This document shows positions 35,759-44,235 of a stretch of DNA of 64,000 nucleotides, one piece after another. The stretch comes from Brooklawnia sp032229645. GTDB taxonomy: Bacteria; Actinomycetota; Actinomycetes; Propionibacteriales; Propionibacteriaceae. The notes beneath the pieces are model-generated. The model was not told where the DNA came from. It saw only the letters and a list, made by a program, of their open reading frames with translations, and searched no databases. Every line of letters starts with the position of its first letter. Position 1 is the first letter of the stretch. Made by a program: the position numbers and the translations under genes. The stretch lies in contig CAVRLB010000002.1 of assembly GCA_963722295.1 (NCBI GenBank), positions 124,001 through 188,000 on the forward strand, written 5' to 3'.

Positions 35759-36023
35759 CTCGGATCGGATAGAACTTACACTGGATGGCCGTCCACTCGC
35801 CGGTGTCACGATTGCGCGCCACCAGGTCGATGCCCGTGTCATGGCTGTTCTGCCGGTGCTGCCAGGACGACCAACCGTGCACCTCGTCGTAGATCACTTG
35901 CAGGGTCGGATCAGCGTGAAAATACTCGATCATCAACCGCTCGAACTTGGTACCCCGCTCAGCCGTCGACTGTGCAGCGCACAAATCATCAATCACCTTA
36001 TGGACGGTTGTCCTGGTCGCCAC
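35751..36023 (-). pseudogene. Truncated N-terminus of a large restriction enzyme (Mrr-like nuclease domain)
   Basis: 90 codons. STAERGTKFERLMIEYF and HDTGIDLVARNRDTGEWTAIQCKF match the N-terminal PD-(D/E)xK nuclease domain of type ISP-like restriction/helicase proteins, which are normally well over 1,000 aa. The frame ends right after the QxK motif (KFYPIRVS), 8 bp inside the convergent regulator. No helicase or methylase part follows, so it is a deletion remnant. Confidence 0.7.
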
Positions 36024-36082
36024 AGACCCCTCCTAGCCACGGATGAAATCAGGCTGGTGGCTATGACAGGTGCGCGCCGCAT

Positions 36083-37043
36083 TTACTCAGGCACGGGCAC
36101 GCGGATGCGCGTCGTGCCGGAAGGCGTGACGCAGTATTGGTAGCCCAGGCGGGAGGTCCAGATGAAGCGGCCTGGGGCGGGCTGATTCAGCTGCCAGCCG
36201 CCATGCGTTTTGGCGCGATGTGCCGTTCTGCTCAGCGGTCCAAGATTCTCGAGTCTGGTTTGCCCGGGTGGAGCGTTCTCGCTTCTCGAATACGCGATGG
36301 TGTGGTCTTGGTCGCAGTGTTTGGCTGCGGTTGATCCGTATGGGAAGACATCGATCGGGTTGCGTTGCTCGATGACGAACCGCATCTTCTCCGGGACCTG
36401 ATAGGAATCGGTCGGTTTGATCGTTGCCGCCTCGATGATCGGGCGCACGACCACCTTTGAGCTCTTCAGAAACTCGGGGAGGTCGCTGGTTAGCAACGGG
36501 CCCCAGCCCTCGACCCGGGCAACACCTGCTGGTGTGCTGGTGAGGGCTGCGTCGTTGGCGTTGACGTGGACGATCAAGGTGCGGGTGGGTGGCGTCTGCG
36601 CTGGGTCGTGCAGTCCGTCAGGGTCATCACTTGCCGTGCCCGCGGTCTGCTCGGCCGATGATTGCAGCACCGGCGGGCAGGCGCGGCAGATATAGCCCAA
36701 TGCTTGAGCTCGTCGTATTTCGTGATCGGCGAAGGAGTCGGCGTTGAGATTCTGCGGGAGGGTGGCGGCAACTCGCTTCAGGATGGAGTCGAAGAGGATG
36801 CCTTCGTCCGCGTCGACGATGCCGTAGATGGTGACGTGTCCGTCTTCGATGGGTGAGATTCGGATGAATCGAGCCTGGCGTTTCGCTTCGGCGCGCTCTT
36901 CCGCGAGGCCGGATCGGCGGCAATGATCCATTCATCCAACCGGTTGACCTGCGACCTTGTCTGGCGGTGACTTCTACTGCAAGGGGATTGGCTCTATGGT
37001 CCTTGGCCCAAGCACCCCTAAGCACCGTCGCGCATCGGTTCAT
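36083..37043 (-). pseudogene. Decayed DUF222/HNH endonuclease (13E12-type) gene
   Basis: The C-terminal 282 codons (36083-36931) carry the end of DUF222 (RFIRISPIEDGHVTIYGIVDADEG) and an HNH motif, CDQDHTIAYSR ... TRLENLGPLSRTAHRAKTHGGW. Just upstream, RLDEWIIAADPASR of the same family lies in a different frame (around 36910-36950), so a frameshift separates them. An ATG at 37043 with AGGAGG site would be the old start, leaving far too little room for the ~300 N-terminal residues: there is an internal deletion. Such genes are frequent, often mobile-linked, in actinobacteria. Confidence 0.7.
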
Positions 37044-37415
37044 AGAGTTCCTCCTCGCGACAGACGATTGCTGGACTGTCTCGAGCTACATCAGGTAGAT
37101 CAAGTCCGACCGTGACCGGAACAGTAACGTTTTCAGTGGCGGTCCTTCAACACCTCGACGGATCGTTCGCCTTTCCGACGCCGCACACGATCAGGCCCCT
37201 TCAACCCTGGAATCGCGAACCCTCAATGACTCTTCCTGCCCCACCCGAGGACCGGTTCGCGAAGTGCGTTTGATACCGTCGGCCGTCGGTCGAGGAACAA
37301 GTCCATGAGTCGCGGTCTCGCCGGTGGGCTTTAGATCAGGTGTGCCTTCAGGTGTGATCGCCGCCACCGTGTCGTGCAGCACGCGACGCCGAGGCGGTCG
37401 CTACCCTAGTGATCT
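37044..37415. other. Non-coding stretch without recognisable gene
   Basis: About 370 bp between the DUF222/HNH remnant and the higA remnant. Short open frames occur on both strands, but none shows a ribosome site or a family I know. Probably decayed sequence of the same accessory patch. Confidence 0.5.
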
Positions 37416-37611
37416 TCAGATCTTAGGACTCAGAACAAATCGGACCAGGCGAATCGCCGTATCTGCGGTAATACCCCGCTTGCCTGCACAATCTCATTGA
37501 TCCGACGAGGAGGCACGCCGATCGAGACGGCCAGCTTATCTTTGCGTGATCCCGAAGCCCACAATGAAGTCCTCCATCAAGATCTCGCCCGGATGAATCG
37601 GCACGATCCGG
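37416..37611 (-). pseudogene. higA: higA antitoxin remnant with two frameshifts
   Basis: On the minus strand the HigA/XRE sequence is readable in three pieces: DDRIVPIHPGEILMEDFI..GFGITQ, then after a one-base insertion KLAVSIGVPPRRINEIVQ, then after a one-base loss GKRGITADTAIRLVRF, ending at TGA 37416. These are the core helix-turn-helix and the HPGEIL start of HigA antitoxins. The last ~25 residues of the family are missing. Confidence 0.75.
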
Positions 37612-37650
37612 TCATCCTCGGTGGTAGTCGACGAGTTCAACGAGCACCTC
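37612..37650 (-). pseudogene. higB: C-terminal stub of a higB toxin gene
   Basis: Twelve codons reading EVLVELVDYHRG then TGA (37612-37614), overlapping the start of the higA remnant. Ending in VDYH just before HPGEIL-type higA is typical for the higB-higA order. The rest of the toxin is gone; the flanking gene's stop codon begins at 37649. Confidence 0.5.
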
Positions 37651-38182
37651 ACAGATCGAGCGGGTTTTTGGACTGCTGAACCGGAGCGTCCATCCGGGCA
37701 GGCGTCACCTTTCCGCCGAACTTCGACTCCAGGAACGCACCCTGAGCGACCAACGCGGCCGCATCCATCCGGTTGGTGGCGTCATACATCCGCGAGATCG
37801 TCAGACTGAGCAGGTCGAGTTGATCGACCAGCAAGAGCAGCGACGACTTGCCGTTGGCGACCGGACGAGTGTCGGCCCAGTCGCGCGGCAATGCCAGGTA
37901 TCCGGCTACCGACTCGGGGAGGTAATCGGTGGCGGTGGCCACGACCGTGTAGGCGTCCTGAGAATCGAGACCCAGATTGCCCAGCCGCGGCACGATAGCG
38001 CGCACCACCGTGATGATGCGCAGCACCCGGGCCAGCACCGGTGTCGGCGCATGTCCCTCCACTGCCATCCGCTCAGCCTTGACCAGCGCCGCCTCGATGT
38101 CCTGCGAGGTCGGCGCCGGGGAAGCCAGGGTTTCAGGATCGGCAGCTTTCTGCTCTCCCCGAAGCCAGCCGAAGATTCCCAT
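37649..38182 (-). CDS. Conserved protein paired with TelA
   Basis: 177 aa with AAGGAAG Shine-Dalgarno, 26 bp after telA. No signal peptide, membrane helix or known motif. N-terminus MGIFGWLRG, then a helical domain (RVLRIITVVRAIVPRLGNLG, ATDYLPESVAGYLALPRDWA, LLLLVDQLDLLSLTISRMYD). TelA genes often come with a small partner; this one is not XpaC by any motif I see. Likely works with TelA in envelope or toxic-anion stress. Confidence 0.75.
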   Translation of the reverse strand: MGIFGWLRGEQKAADPETLASPAPTSQDIEAALVKAERMAVEGHAPTPVLARVLRIITVVRAIVPRLGNLGLDSQDAYTVVATATDYLPESVAGYLALPRDWADTRPVANGKSSLLLLVDQLDLLSLTISRMYDATNRMDAAALVAQGAFLESKFGGKVTPARMDAPVQQSKNPLDL

Positions 38183-38208
38183 CGCTTACTTCCTTCGGAT
38201 CGGGACAC

Positions 38209-39483
38209 TCAGCCCAGGTTGTAGTCGGGCACCGACAGCGAATTGGTGATGGCCGCCCGATCGTCCGATTGGCGGGCCCGTTGCAGATAGGCCCGCGACT
38301 TGGCGACCTCGGTCTCCAGCGTCCCGATGGTCTGGCTCATGTTGTTGAGGGCCTCGATCTTGAAGCTGTCGATCGAATCCATCGTCTCGTAGATGTTCGC
38401 GAATGCCTTCTGAAGCGACTCGATCGAGATCGTCGAGCTGGCGGCCTGCTGCTGAATAGTGACCGAGTTCGTCTTCAGCATTTCGCTGGTGCGCTCGATC
38501 AAGCCCGACGTGGTGGTGTTCAGCGCACTGATCTGGTCGAGCACCAGCTTCTGATTGCCGAGCGCCTGAGCGGTGATCACTGCAGTGCGCAACGCGGACA
38601 CGGTCGTGGTGGACGCGCGGTCAACGCCCTTGATCAGCTCCATGTTGTTCTTGATGATCACGTCGATGGCCAGGTAGCCCTGAATCGACACGGCCAGCTG
38701 GGTGAGCAGATCCTGATGCTTCTGGCGGACGTAGAAGAGCACGTCCTTGTTGAGAGCGTCCGCCTTCATCGGGTCGGTGACCTGCAATTCCGCGATGGAC
38801 GCGGACAGCTGGGTGTCGAGCCGCTCAGCCAGGTAGATGTACTGGTTGAGCCGATTCATGGTGTCCCAGAGCTGCTGCTTCTCCATGTTGAGGCTGACGT
38901 TGTCCTTGGTCAACTCGTCCTGGCCGGAGCGTAGCGCGTGCAGAATCGCGTTCAGCTGCTGCTGACTCGACTGGTACTTGCGGAAGTAATCCTGAACCTT
39001 GTCGCCGAACGGGATGAAACCAAGAATCTTCTTCTGCTTGGTGACCTCGGACGGGTCGAGACCCTCCACTGTCTTGCGAAGCTCGATCAGGGTGTTGGAG
39101 ACCTTCGAGACCTCGCTCAGCCCGCCTGATTTCAGTTCCTTGACCGGGGTGTCCAGCAGCCGGTTGCTCATCTCGGCGGCGCGCCGGATATCGGCATCGC
39201 CCATGCTGCGCACGGCGTCCGCCTGAGCACTGAATTCAGGGCTGCTGGCCTGTTCGGCCATGATCGCCGTCATGAACTGGCCAACTTTGGCATCCAGCCC
39301 CGGTCGCTGCTCCGCAGTAACCGGCGGCGCCATCTGTGGAGCCTGAGTTGCCTGAACAACCGGCATCGGTGCGGGTGCCTCAAGCGTCAGCGCAGTAGCT
39401 GTGGGTGGCGGGGTGAGTGGCCGCGCCACAACTGCCTGACTCGGCGCGGTCTGGCCCTGCGGGGAAGCCGGGGTCTCACTCAT
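38209..39483 (-). CDS. telA: TelA family protein (toxic anion resistance)
   Basis: 424 aa from ATG 39483 (GAGGAAAACAG). A Pro/Ala-rich N-terminus (~1-60) precedes a long helical TelA domain with KIADLLDTPVKELKSG-type (RLLDTPVKELKSGGLSEVSK), LGFIPFGDKVQDYFRKYQSSQQQLN and VITAQALGNQKLVLDQISALNTTTSGLIERT. Cytoplasmic. The family is linked to tellurite resistance and to Ter-type stress networks; its direct biochemistry is not known. Confidence 0.93.
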   Translation of the reverse strand: MSETPASPQGQTAPSQAVVARPLTPPPTATALTLEAPAPMPVVQATQAPQMAPPVTAEQRPGLDAKVGQFMTAIMAEQASSPEFSAQADAVRSMGDADIRRAAEMSNRLLDTPVKELKSGGLSEVSKVSNTLIELRKTVEGLDPSEVTKQKKILGFIPFGDKVQDYFRKYQSSQQQLNAILHALRSGQDELTKDNVSLNMEKQQLWDTMNRLNQYIYLAERLDTQLSASIAELQVTDPMKADALNKDVLFYVRQKHQDLLTQLAVSIQGYLAIDVIIKNNMELIKGVDRASTTTVSALRTAVITAQALGNQKLVLDQISALNTTTSGLIERTSEMLKTNSVTIQQQAASSTISIESLQKAFANIYETMDSIDSFKIEALNNMSQTIGTLETEVAKSRAYLQRARQSDDRAAITNSLSVPDYNLG

Positions 39484-39550
39484 CTGTTTTCCTCTCCAAT
39501 GCGGTCGACACCTAGAGTCGAGGGTACCTGCTGGAGAGGACCACCGCGTC

Positions 39551-40699
39551 CTATAGCCGGGTCGGATCTGCCAGTAGCGCCACCACCTCCGCCAGGAACA
39601 AGGCACCCGGATACCCGTCGATCAGACGGTGATCGATCGTCAGGCTGAGCGTCATCTCCGAACGCCACGCGATCTGGTCACCGTCGCGTTGGGGCACCTC
39701 GCGCACGCGTCCGACCCCCAAGATCGCCGGTTCGGGCGGGTTGAGGATCGGTGTGAACGCGTCGATGCCCTGCCCGCCCAGACTCGTGACGGTGAAAGTG
39801 CCGCCCTCGAAATCGGCCGGGGTGAGCTGGCCATCGCGGGCCTGGCCGGCCAGCCGCGCCGTCACTGGCGCCAACTCGGCGAGGGCCAACTGGTCGGGAT
39901 CGCGGACGACCGGAACCACCAGTCCCTCGGGCATCGCTACCGCCAACCCGATCCCGATAGCCGACGACGAGACGACCTTCTCGCCTTCGATATGGGAGTT
40001 GACCTCCGGGTGTTTCAGCAGCGCGAGAGCACAGGCCCGGATCACCGCATCGGTGAACGATGGTGGGCGCCCGCCTTGCCAGCCTTCGCGCAGTTTCGTG
40101 AACTCGCTGACATCGGCCGTGCTCACCAGGGTGAGCTGCGCACTCGTTTGCAGCGACTCGGTCATCCGCTGGCCGATCACCTTGCGCATCCGCGACATCG
40201 GCTTCGCGTCACCTGACCCGGCGATGGCGGCCTTCACATCGTCCACCGTCACCCTGCCACGCGGTCCCGAGCCTTTGATCGAGGCCAGGTCCACACCATT
40301 CTCGGCTGCAAGCTTGCGAGCCAGCGGCACCACCTGGACCCCAGGCCCGCCATCACCTCGGACCGTCTGTCTGCCGGAGCCTTCCCGTCGCCTGTCCTGA
40401 TGTTGATCGTCGACCTCGCTGGGTGGACCGGCGGAGACCTGCGGAGCTTCGGCCGTCTCGCCGGGCGCCAAGATAAGCCCGAGCACGGTATTGACCGGCA
40501 CCGTCTGTCCTGCCTCGACCAAGATCTGGCCCATCACCCCGGCGAACATGGCATCCACCGAATTCGAGGTCTTGGCCGACTCGACTTCGAGCAACGGCTG
40601 GCCGATCTCGACCTGGTCACCGGGCGCCACCAGCCACTCGGTGACCGTCCCCTCGTTCATCGACATGCCCCACTGAGGCAATTTGATCTGCTGCGGCAT
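39551..40699 (-). CDS. acoC: Dihydrolipoamide acyltransferase (E2) of a 2-oxoacid or acetoin dehydrogenase
   Basis: 382 aa. Lipoyl domain (~1-78) with lipoylation site Lys43 in EVESAKTSNS, a charged linker, a peripheral subunit-binding domain (VVPLARKLAAENGVDLASIKGSGPRGRVTVDDV), and a catalytic acyltransferase domain ending SLTIDHRLIDGYPGA with catalytic His and Asp. Third gene of the acoABC-like operon. No E3 (lipoamide dehydrogenase) gene is nearby, so that subunit is probably shared. Confidence 0.9.
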   Translation of the reverse strand: MPQQIKLPQWGMSMNEGTVTEWLVAPGDQVEIGQPLLEVESAKTSNSVDAMFAGVMGQILVEAGQTVPVNTVLGLILAPGETAEAPQVSAGPPSEVDDQHQDRRREGSGRQTVRGDGGPGVQVVPLARKLAAENGVDLASIKGSGPRGRVTVDDVKAAIAGSGDAKPMSRMRKVIGQRMTESLQTSAQLTLVSTADVSEFTKLREGWQGGRPPSFTDAVIRACALALLKHPEVNSHIEGEKVVSSSAIGIGLAVAMPEGLVVPVVRDPDQLALAELAPVTARLAGQARDGQLTPADFEGGTFTVTSLGGQGIDAFTPILNPPEPAILGVGRVREVPQRDGDQIAWRSEMTLSLTIDHRLIDGYPGALFLAEVVALLADPTRL

Positions 40700-40711
40700 G
40701 AGCGTCCCCGT

Positions 40712-41695
40712 TCAGTCCAAGACCTCGCGCACCGCCGCAGCGACCCGCTCCGCGGTCGGATAGAGCGACCTCTCCATCGTCGCGTTGTACGGAATATGGG
40801 TGTGCGGAGTGACGACCCGCTTGATCGGGGCATCCAGCAACCAGAAACCATCCTCGGCCACCAGCGCCGACACCTGCGATGCGATGGACCCGAAATCGTG
40901 GCACGGATCGGCGATGACCAGGTGCCGGGTCTTCTCCAGCGACTTCAGAATCAGATCGAGATCCAACGGGAAGATGGATCTCAGGTCCACGATTTCGACG
41001 CTGATGCCCTCCGCCGCAAGCGTTTGCGCGGCGGCCTCGGCAACCTGCAACGCACCCGAAACGGTGACGACCGTGCAGTCGTCGCCTTCGCGCTTGATGT
41101 CGGCGGCACCCAGCGGAATCGTGAAATCGGTGTCGTCGGGTACCTCACCACGCATCCCACCCAAGGAGAAGTCTTCGAAGACAACCACCGGATCGTCGGT
41201 GCGGATGGCTGTCTTGAGCAACCCGTAGAGGTCGGCCGGCGTTGCCGGCGCCACGATCTTCAAACCGGGCAGCGTTGCCAGCGTCGATATCGGACGATCG
41301 GAATGCTGGGCCGCGTTACCGACCCGGTACATCATCGGCATGCGGATCGTGATCGGCAGCTTCGCCTGACCGCCATAAAGATAAGTCGACTTAGAGATGA
41401 TCGAGGTCAACTGATCCATCGCCACGTAGATGAACGGGGCGATCTCTATCTCGATAATCGGACGCATCCCGACCATCGCCGCGCCGGCACCAGTGCCCAG
41501 ATACCCGTTTTCGGAGATCGGGGCGTCACGCACTCGTTCATGCCCGAATTGGTCGACCAGAGAACCATTCGCGTTGACCGTCGAACCGATCATTCCCCAG
41601 CTGACGTCCAGGCCCATCAAGAAGACTTTGTCGTCCCTGGCCATCTCTTCGCGTTGCGCCTCGACTATCGCGTCAAGGTAACTCATGGTGCGCAT
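40712..41695 (-). CDS. acoB: E1 beta subunit, acetoin/2-oxoacid dehydrogenase
   Basis: 327 aa. Transketolase-like pyrimidine domain starting SYLDAIVEAQREEMARDDKVFLMGLDV, with DAPISENGYLGTGAGAAMVGMRPI and EIEIAPFIYVAMDQL, and a C-terminal transketolase domain (VVTVSGALQVAEAAAQTLAAEGISVEIVDLRSIFPLD). Pairs with E1 alpha to decarboxylate the substrate on thiamine diphosphate. Confidence 0.92.
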   Translation of the reverse strand: MRTMSYLDAIVEAQREEMARDDKVFLMGLDVSWGMIGSTVNANGSLVDQFGHERVRDAPISENGYLGTGAGAAMVGMRPIIEIEIAPFIYVAMDQLTSIISKSTYLYGGQAKLPITIRMPMMYRVGNAAQHSDRPISTLATLPGLKIVAPATPADLYGLLKTAIRTDDPVVVFEDFSLGGMRGEVPDDTDFTIPLGAADIKREGDDCTVVTVSGALQVAEAAAQTLAAEGISVEIVDLRSIFPLDLDLILKSLEKTRHLVIADPCHDFGSIASQVSALVAEDGFWLLDAPIKRVVTPHTHIPYNATMERSLYPTAERVAAAVREVLD

Positions 41696-41707
41696 CTTCG
41701 TCGCCTC

Positions 41708-42691
41708 TCAATGCCTGATAGCAACGGGTTCGGTGAACAGATGGACGTAGGCGTCCTCGAGCGGTGGCTCCGGGGACTGGCGTCCGAATTCGACAGCCTG
41801 GACGACTTCGTCCGCGATCTGGTCGTCGATCTGGTCGAGTTCTGCCGGATCGAGACCGAACTCGGCTGCCTTCTTGCGCAATAGCGTGATTGGGTCGCGA
41901 TTAGCTCGCCAGTCGTCGACTTCTGCCTTGTCACGATAGGGTTCCGGATACGGGCCGATCGCATGGTTCTCGAAACGATAGGTGCGGGTCTCCACCAGAG
42001 ACGGGCCATCGCCTGCCCGAGCCCGGTCGACCGCCTTCTTCACGGCTTCGTAGACCGCCAAGAGATCTTGGCCATCGACCACTTCGCCCGGCATCGCATA
42101 TCCGGCAGCGCGCGCTGCGATCGACTCGGACGCGACGACCTTGCGCCAAGCCGTGTACTCGCCATAGCCATTGTTCTCGCATACATAGACCGCCGGCAGC
42201 TTCCAGATGGAAGCGATGTTCAGCGACTCATGGAAGGTGCCCTCATTGGACGCGCCGTCACCGAAGAAACACAAGGTCACTCTGTTGCCACCTTGCAGTT
42301 TTGTGCCCAGTGCGGCGCCTGTGGCGACCGGCAGCCCGGATCCGACGATGGAAGTCTCACCCAGGGACCCGATCGAGAAGTCGGACAGGTGCATGGAGCC
42401 ACCCTTGCCGTGATTGACCCCGTCGACCTTTCCCATCAGCTCCGCCATCAGCTTCTTGATGTCGGCGCCCTTGCCGATGGGATGCCCATGCGAGCGGTGG
42501 GTGCCGACCATAAAATCGTCGTCGGCGAGCGCCATACACGAGCCGACGATCGAAGCCTCCTGCCCGATGGAGGTATGGAAAGCCCCGTAGAGTTCGCCCT
42601 TCAGGAGCAGCTCTTTTGTGGTTTCCTCGAATTGCCTGATCCTGCTCATTCGCCGGTAGGCCTCGATCAGTTGCTGATTGTCCAGTGACAC
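41708..42691 (-). CDS. acoA: E1 alpha subunit, acetoin/2-oxoacid dehydrogenase
   Basis: 327 aa from a GTG at 42691 (AAAGGGG site). E1 alpha motifs: GAFHTSIGQEA, THRSHGHPIGKG, HGKGGSMHL, and the thiamine diphosphate motif GDGASNEGTFHESLN...CENNGYG. The HSHGH-like pocket and gene order favour an AcoA-type enzyme, but a pyruvate or branched-chain substrate cannot be excluded. Confidence 0.9.
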   Translation of the reverse strand: MSLDNQQLIEAYRRMSRIRQFEETTKELLLKGELYGAFHTSIGQEASIVGSCMALADDDFMVGTHRSHGHPIGKGADIKKLMAELMGKVDGVNHGKGGSMHLSDFSIGSLGETSIVGSGLPVATGAALGTKLQGGNRVTLCFFGDGASNEGTFHESLNIASIWKLPAVYVCENNGYGEYTAWRKVVASESIAARAAGYAMPGEVVDGQDLLAVYEAVKKAVDRARAGDGPSLVETRTYRFENHAIGPYPEPYRDKAEVDDWRANRDPITLLRKKAAEFGLDPAELDQIDDQIADEVVQAVEFGRQSPEPPLEDAYVHLFTEPVAIRH

Positions 42692-42785
42692 GCTGCACCC
42701 CTTTCCCGGGGTCCTCGGTCAGACATTTCGGAAGACCCCATCACATGTGAGCCCCGTCCGCGCCCGCTTCTTTGCGGGTCTATCT

Positions 42786-42814
42786 ACGCTATGTCTCGGA
42801 CCACGACTTGTCAA
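42786..42814 (-). promoter_or_regulatory. Strong sigma-70-type promoter of acoABC
   Basis: Minus strand: TTGACA (42814-42809), exactly 17 bp, then TAGCGT (42791-42786). Transcription would start about 85 bp before the acoA GTG. No activator site of the sigma-54/AcoR kind is evident, so the operon seems to use the housekeeping sigma factor. Confidence 0.7.
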
Positions 42815-42849
42815 TGGGGTCAGCTTCCCGGTATTTGACAACGAGGGTC

Positions 42850-43914
42850 CTAGTCGATCGGGTAGCCCTCGACCGGCCCCGAGGTCGCCGGAATCCAGCC
42901 CAGTTCCGGTGCGACATACTCCGCGAAATTGCGCAAGATCGACAGGTTCGCCTCAACACCCAGCGTGTTCGGGATGGTCAGCATCAAGGTGTCCGCGGCC
43001 GCTATCGCCGGATCGGCCTTCAGCTGATCGATTAAGACATCCGGTTCGGCTGCGTAGCTGCGTCCGAAAGTGGCATTGCCGCCGTCGAGATTGCCCACCT
43101 GATCGGACGAGGTCGCCTGCAACCCGAAGAGCTGCCGGTCGCGGTCGGTGACCAGCGGGAAGATCGAGCGCGAGACCGAAACCCGGGGCGTCCAGTCGTG
43201 CCCGGCCTGCTTCCATACCGCCCGGTAGCGGGCGATCTGCTCGGCCTGGAGTTCGCCGAGCGATGTGCCGTCCGCCTCGGATACCAGGGTGGAACTCATC
43301 AGATTGACCCCGTCGCGGGCGGCCTGTTCCGCCGTCTTCTTGGTGCCCGATCCCCACCAGACACGCTTGCGCAGCCCCGGCGATTGCGGGAAGACCGGCA
43401 GCGCAATGCCTGGCTGATAGATCCGCGGGTACTGCTCGTCCAGCGAGGCGGCCCTTGCCACGCCACGACCTTCGACAGCGGCGAGCAACAACTCGAACTT
43501 CGCGCGCGCCATGTCTGCCCCGTTGGATGCCTCGGCCTGGTAGCCGAAGGCCTTCCAACCCTGCTCGGCGGGTTCTGGGGATCCACGGGAGACACCCAGG
43601 GCAACTCGTCCGCCGGCCAGCAGATCCAGCGCAGCCGCTTCCTCAGCGAGATAGAGCGGATTCTCGTAGCGCAGATCGATGACTCCGGTGCCAACCTCGA
43701 TGTTCTTGGTCGATCCTGCGATTGCTCCGAGCAGTGGCATCGGGGAAGCGCCCTGCGCAGCGAAGTGATGGACGCGGAAATACGCGCCGTTGACGCCGAG
43801 CCCATCGGCGAACCTGGCCAAGTCGAGCGCCTGACGCAATACCGTGCGTGCGTCCGGACCCTGCTGTCCGGGAAGCGCGTAATGGCCGAAACTGAGGAAT
43901 CCGAAGGCCTTCAT
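42850..43914 (-). CDS. LLM-class flavin-dependent oxidoreductase
   Basis: 354 aa, luciferase-like TIM-barrel monooxygenase: YFRVHHFAAQGASPMPLLGAIAGSTKNIEVGTGVIDLRYENPLYLAEEAAALDLLAGGRVALGVSRGS is the usual N-terminal pattern, shown here only as motif positions ~45-112, with GRVALGVSRGS the flavin-site loop. Substrate unknown. It stands alone, upstream of the acoABC promoter. Confidence 0.85.
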   Translation of the reverse strand: MKAFGFLSFGHYALPGQQGPDARTVLRQALDLARFADGLGVNGAYFRVHHFAAQGASPMPLLGAIAGSTKNIEVGTGVIDLRYENPLYLAEEAAALDLLAGGRVALGVSRGSPEPAEQGWKAFGYQAEASNGADMARAKFELLLAAVEGRGVARAASLDEQYPRIYQPGIALPVFPQSPGLRKRVWWGSGTKKTAEQAARDGVNLMSSTLVSEADGTSLGELQAEQIARYRAVWKQAGHDWTPRVSVSRSIFPLVTDRDRQLFGLQATSSDQVGNLDGGNATFGRSYAAEPDVLIDQLKADPAIAAADTLMLTIPNTLGVEANLSILRNFAEYVAPELGWIPATSGPVEGYPID

Positions 43915-43975
43915 ACCGCAAGCTTAGGAGAGGCGCCACCTACCCGACAGCCATCCGTCATCGGCTGAATACGCG

Positions 43976-44113
43976 TTAGCCCTCCGCGGCTCCGTAGACC
44001 CGGACCTCCCACGGACTCAACCGCCCCGCTGCCGGCAACTCGACGTCCGATCCTGCGGGCAGATTCACGGCAACCAATCGCGCGTCGGCCGGTCCTTCCG
44101 GCCTGAGCAGGTC
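43976..44113 (-). pseudogene. C-terminal remnant of a glycosidase-like gene
   Basis: 45 codons before TAA 43976-43978: ARLVAVNLPAGSDVELPAAG followed by RLSPWEVRVYGAAEG. This beta-sheet tail with a final PWEVRVY is typical of the C-terminal domain of alpha-glucosidase/galactosidase-type glycosidases. An in-frame TGA precedes it and no catalytic part exists upstream, where the LacI control region begins. It looks like the 3' scar of a deleted sugar gene. Confidence 0.5.
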
Positions 44114-44140
44114 TCAATATCACAGTTCGGTAACGACGTA

Positions 44141-44187
44141 TTGCGTCAATGCGTTTGACGTCCTTAGCGTGAAGTCAAACGTTTGAC
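44141..44187 (+). promoter_or_regulatory. LacI-type promoter with two palindromic operators
   Basis: A perfect 14-bp palindrome GTCAAACGTTTGAC (44174-44187) and a related site GTCAATGCGTTTGAC (44145-44159) frame a promoter TTGCGT-18 bp-TAGCGT (44141-44170). One operator is inside the spacer, the other at the start point: a classic repressor layout. The regulator is most likely the adjacent LacI protein, giving autoregulation. Confidence 0.72.
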
Positions 44188-44235
44188 GGATCTCTTGGAC
44201 TGTTCCGCCAAATGATTGATGTCAAGGGAGTCATC

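Noticed and set aside
37191..37382. 63-codon minus-strand open frame
   Set aside because: No ribosome site, no recognisable domain, located in decayed sequence.
40400..41884. 494-codon plus-strand open frame
   Set aside because: Antisense to acoB and acoA; typical shadow composition.
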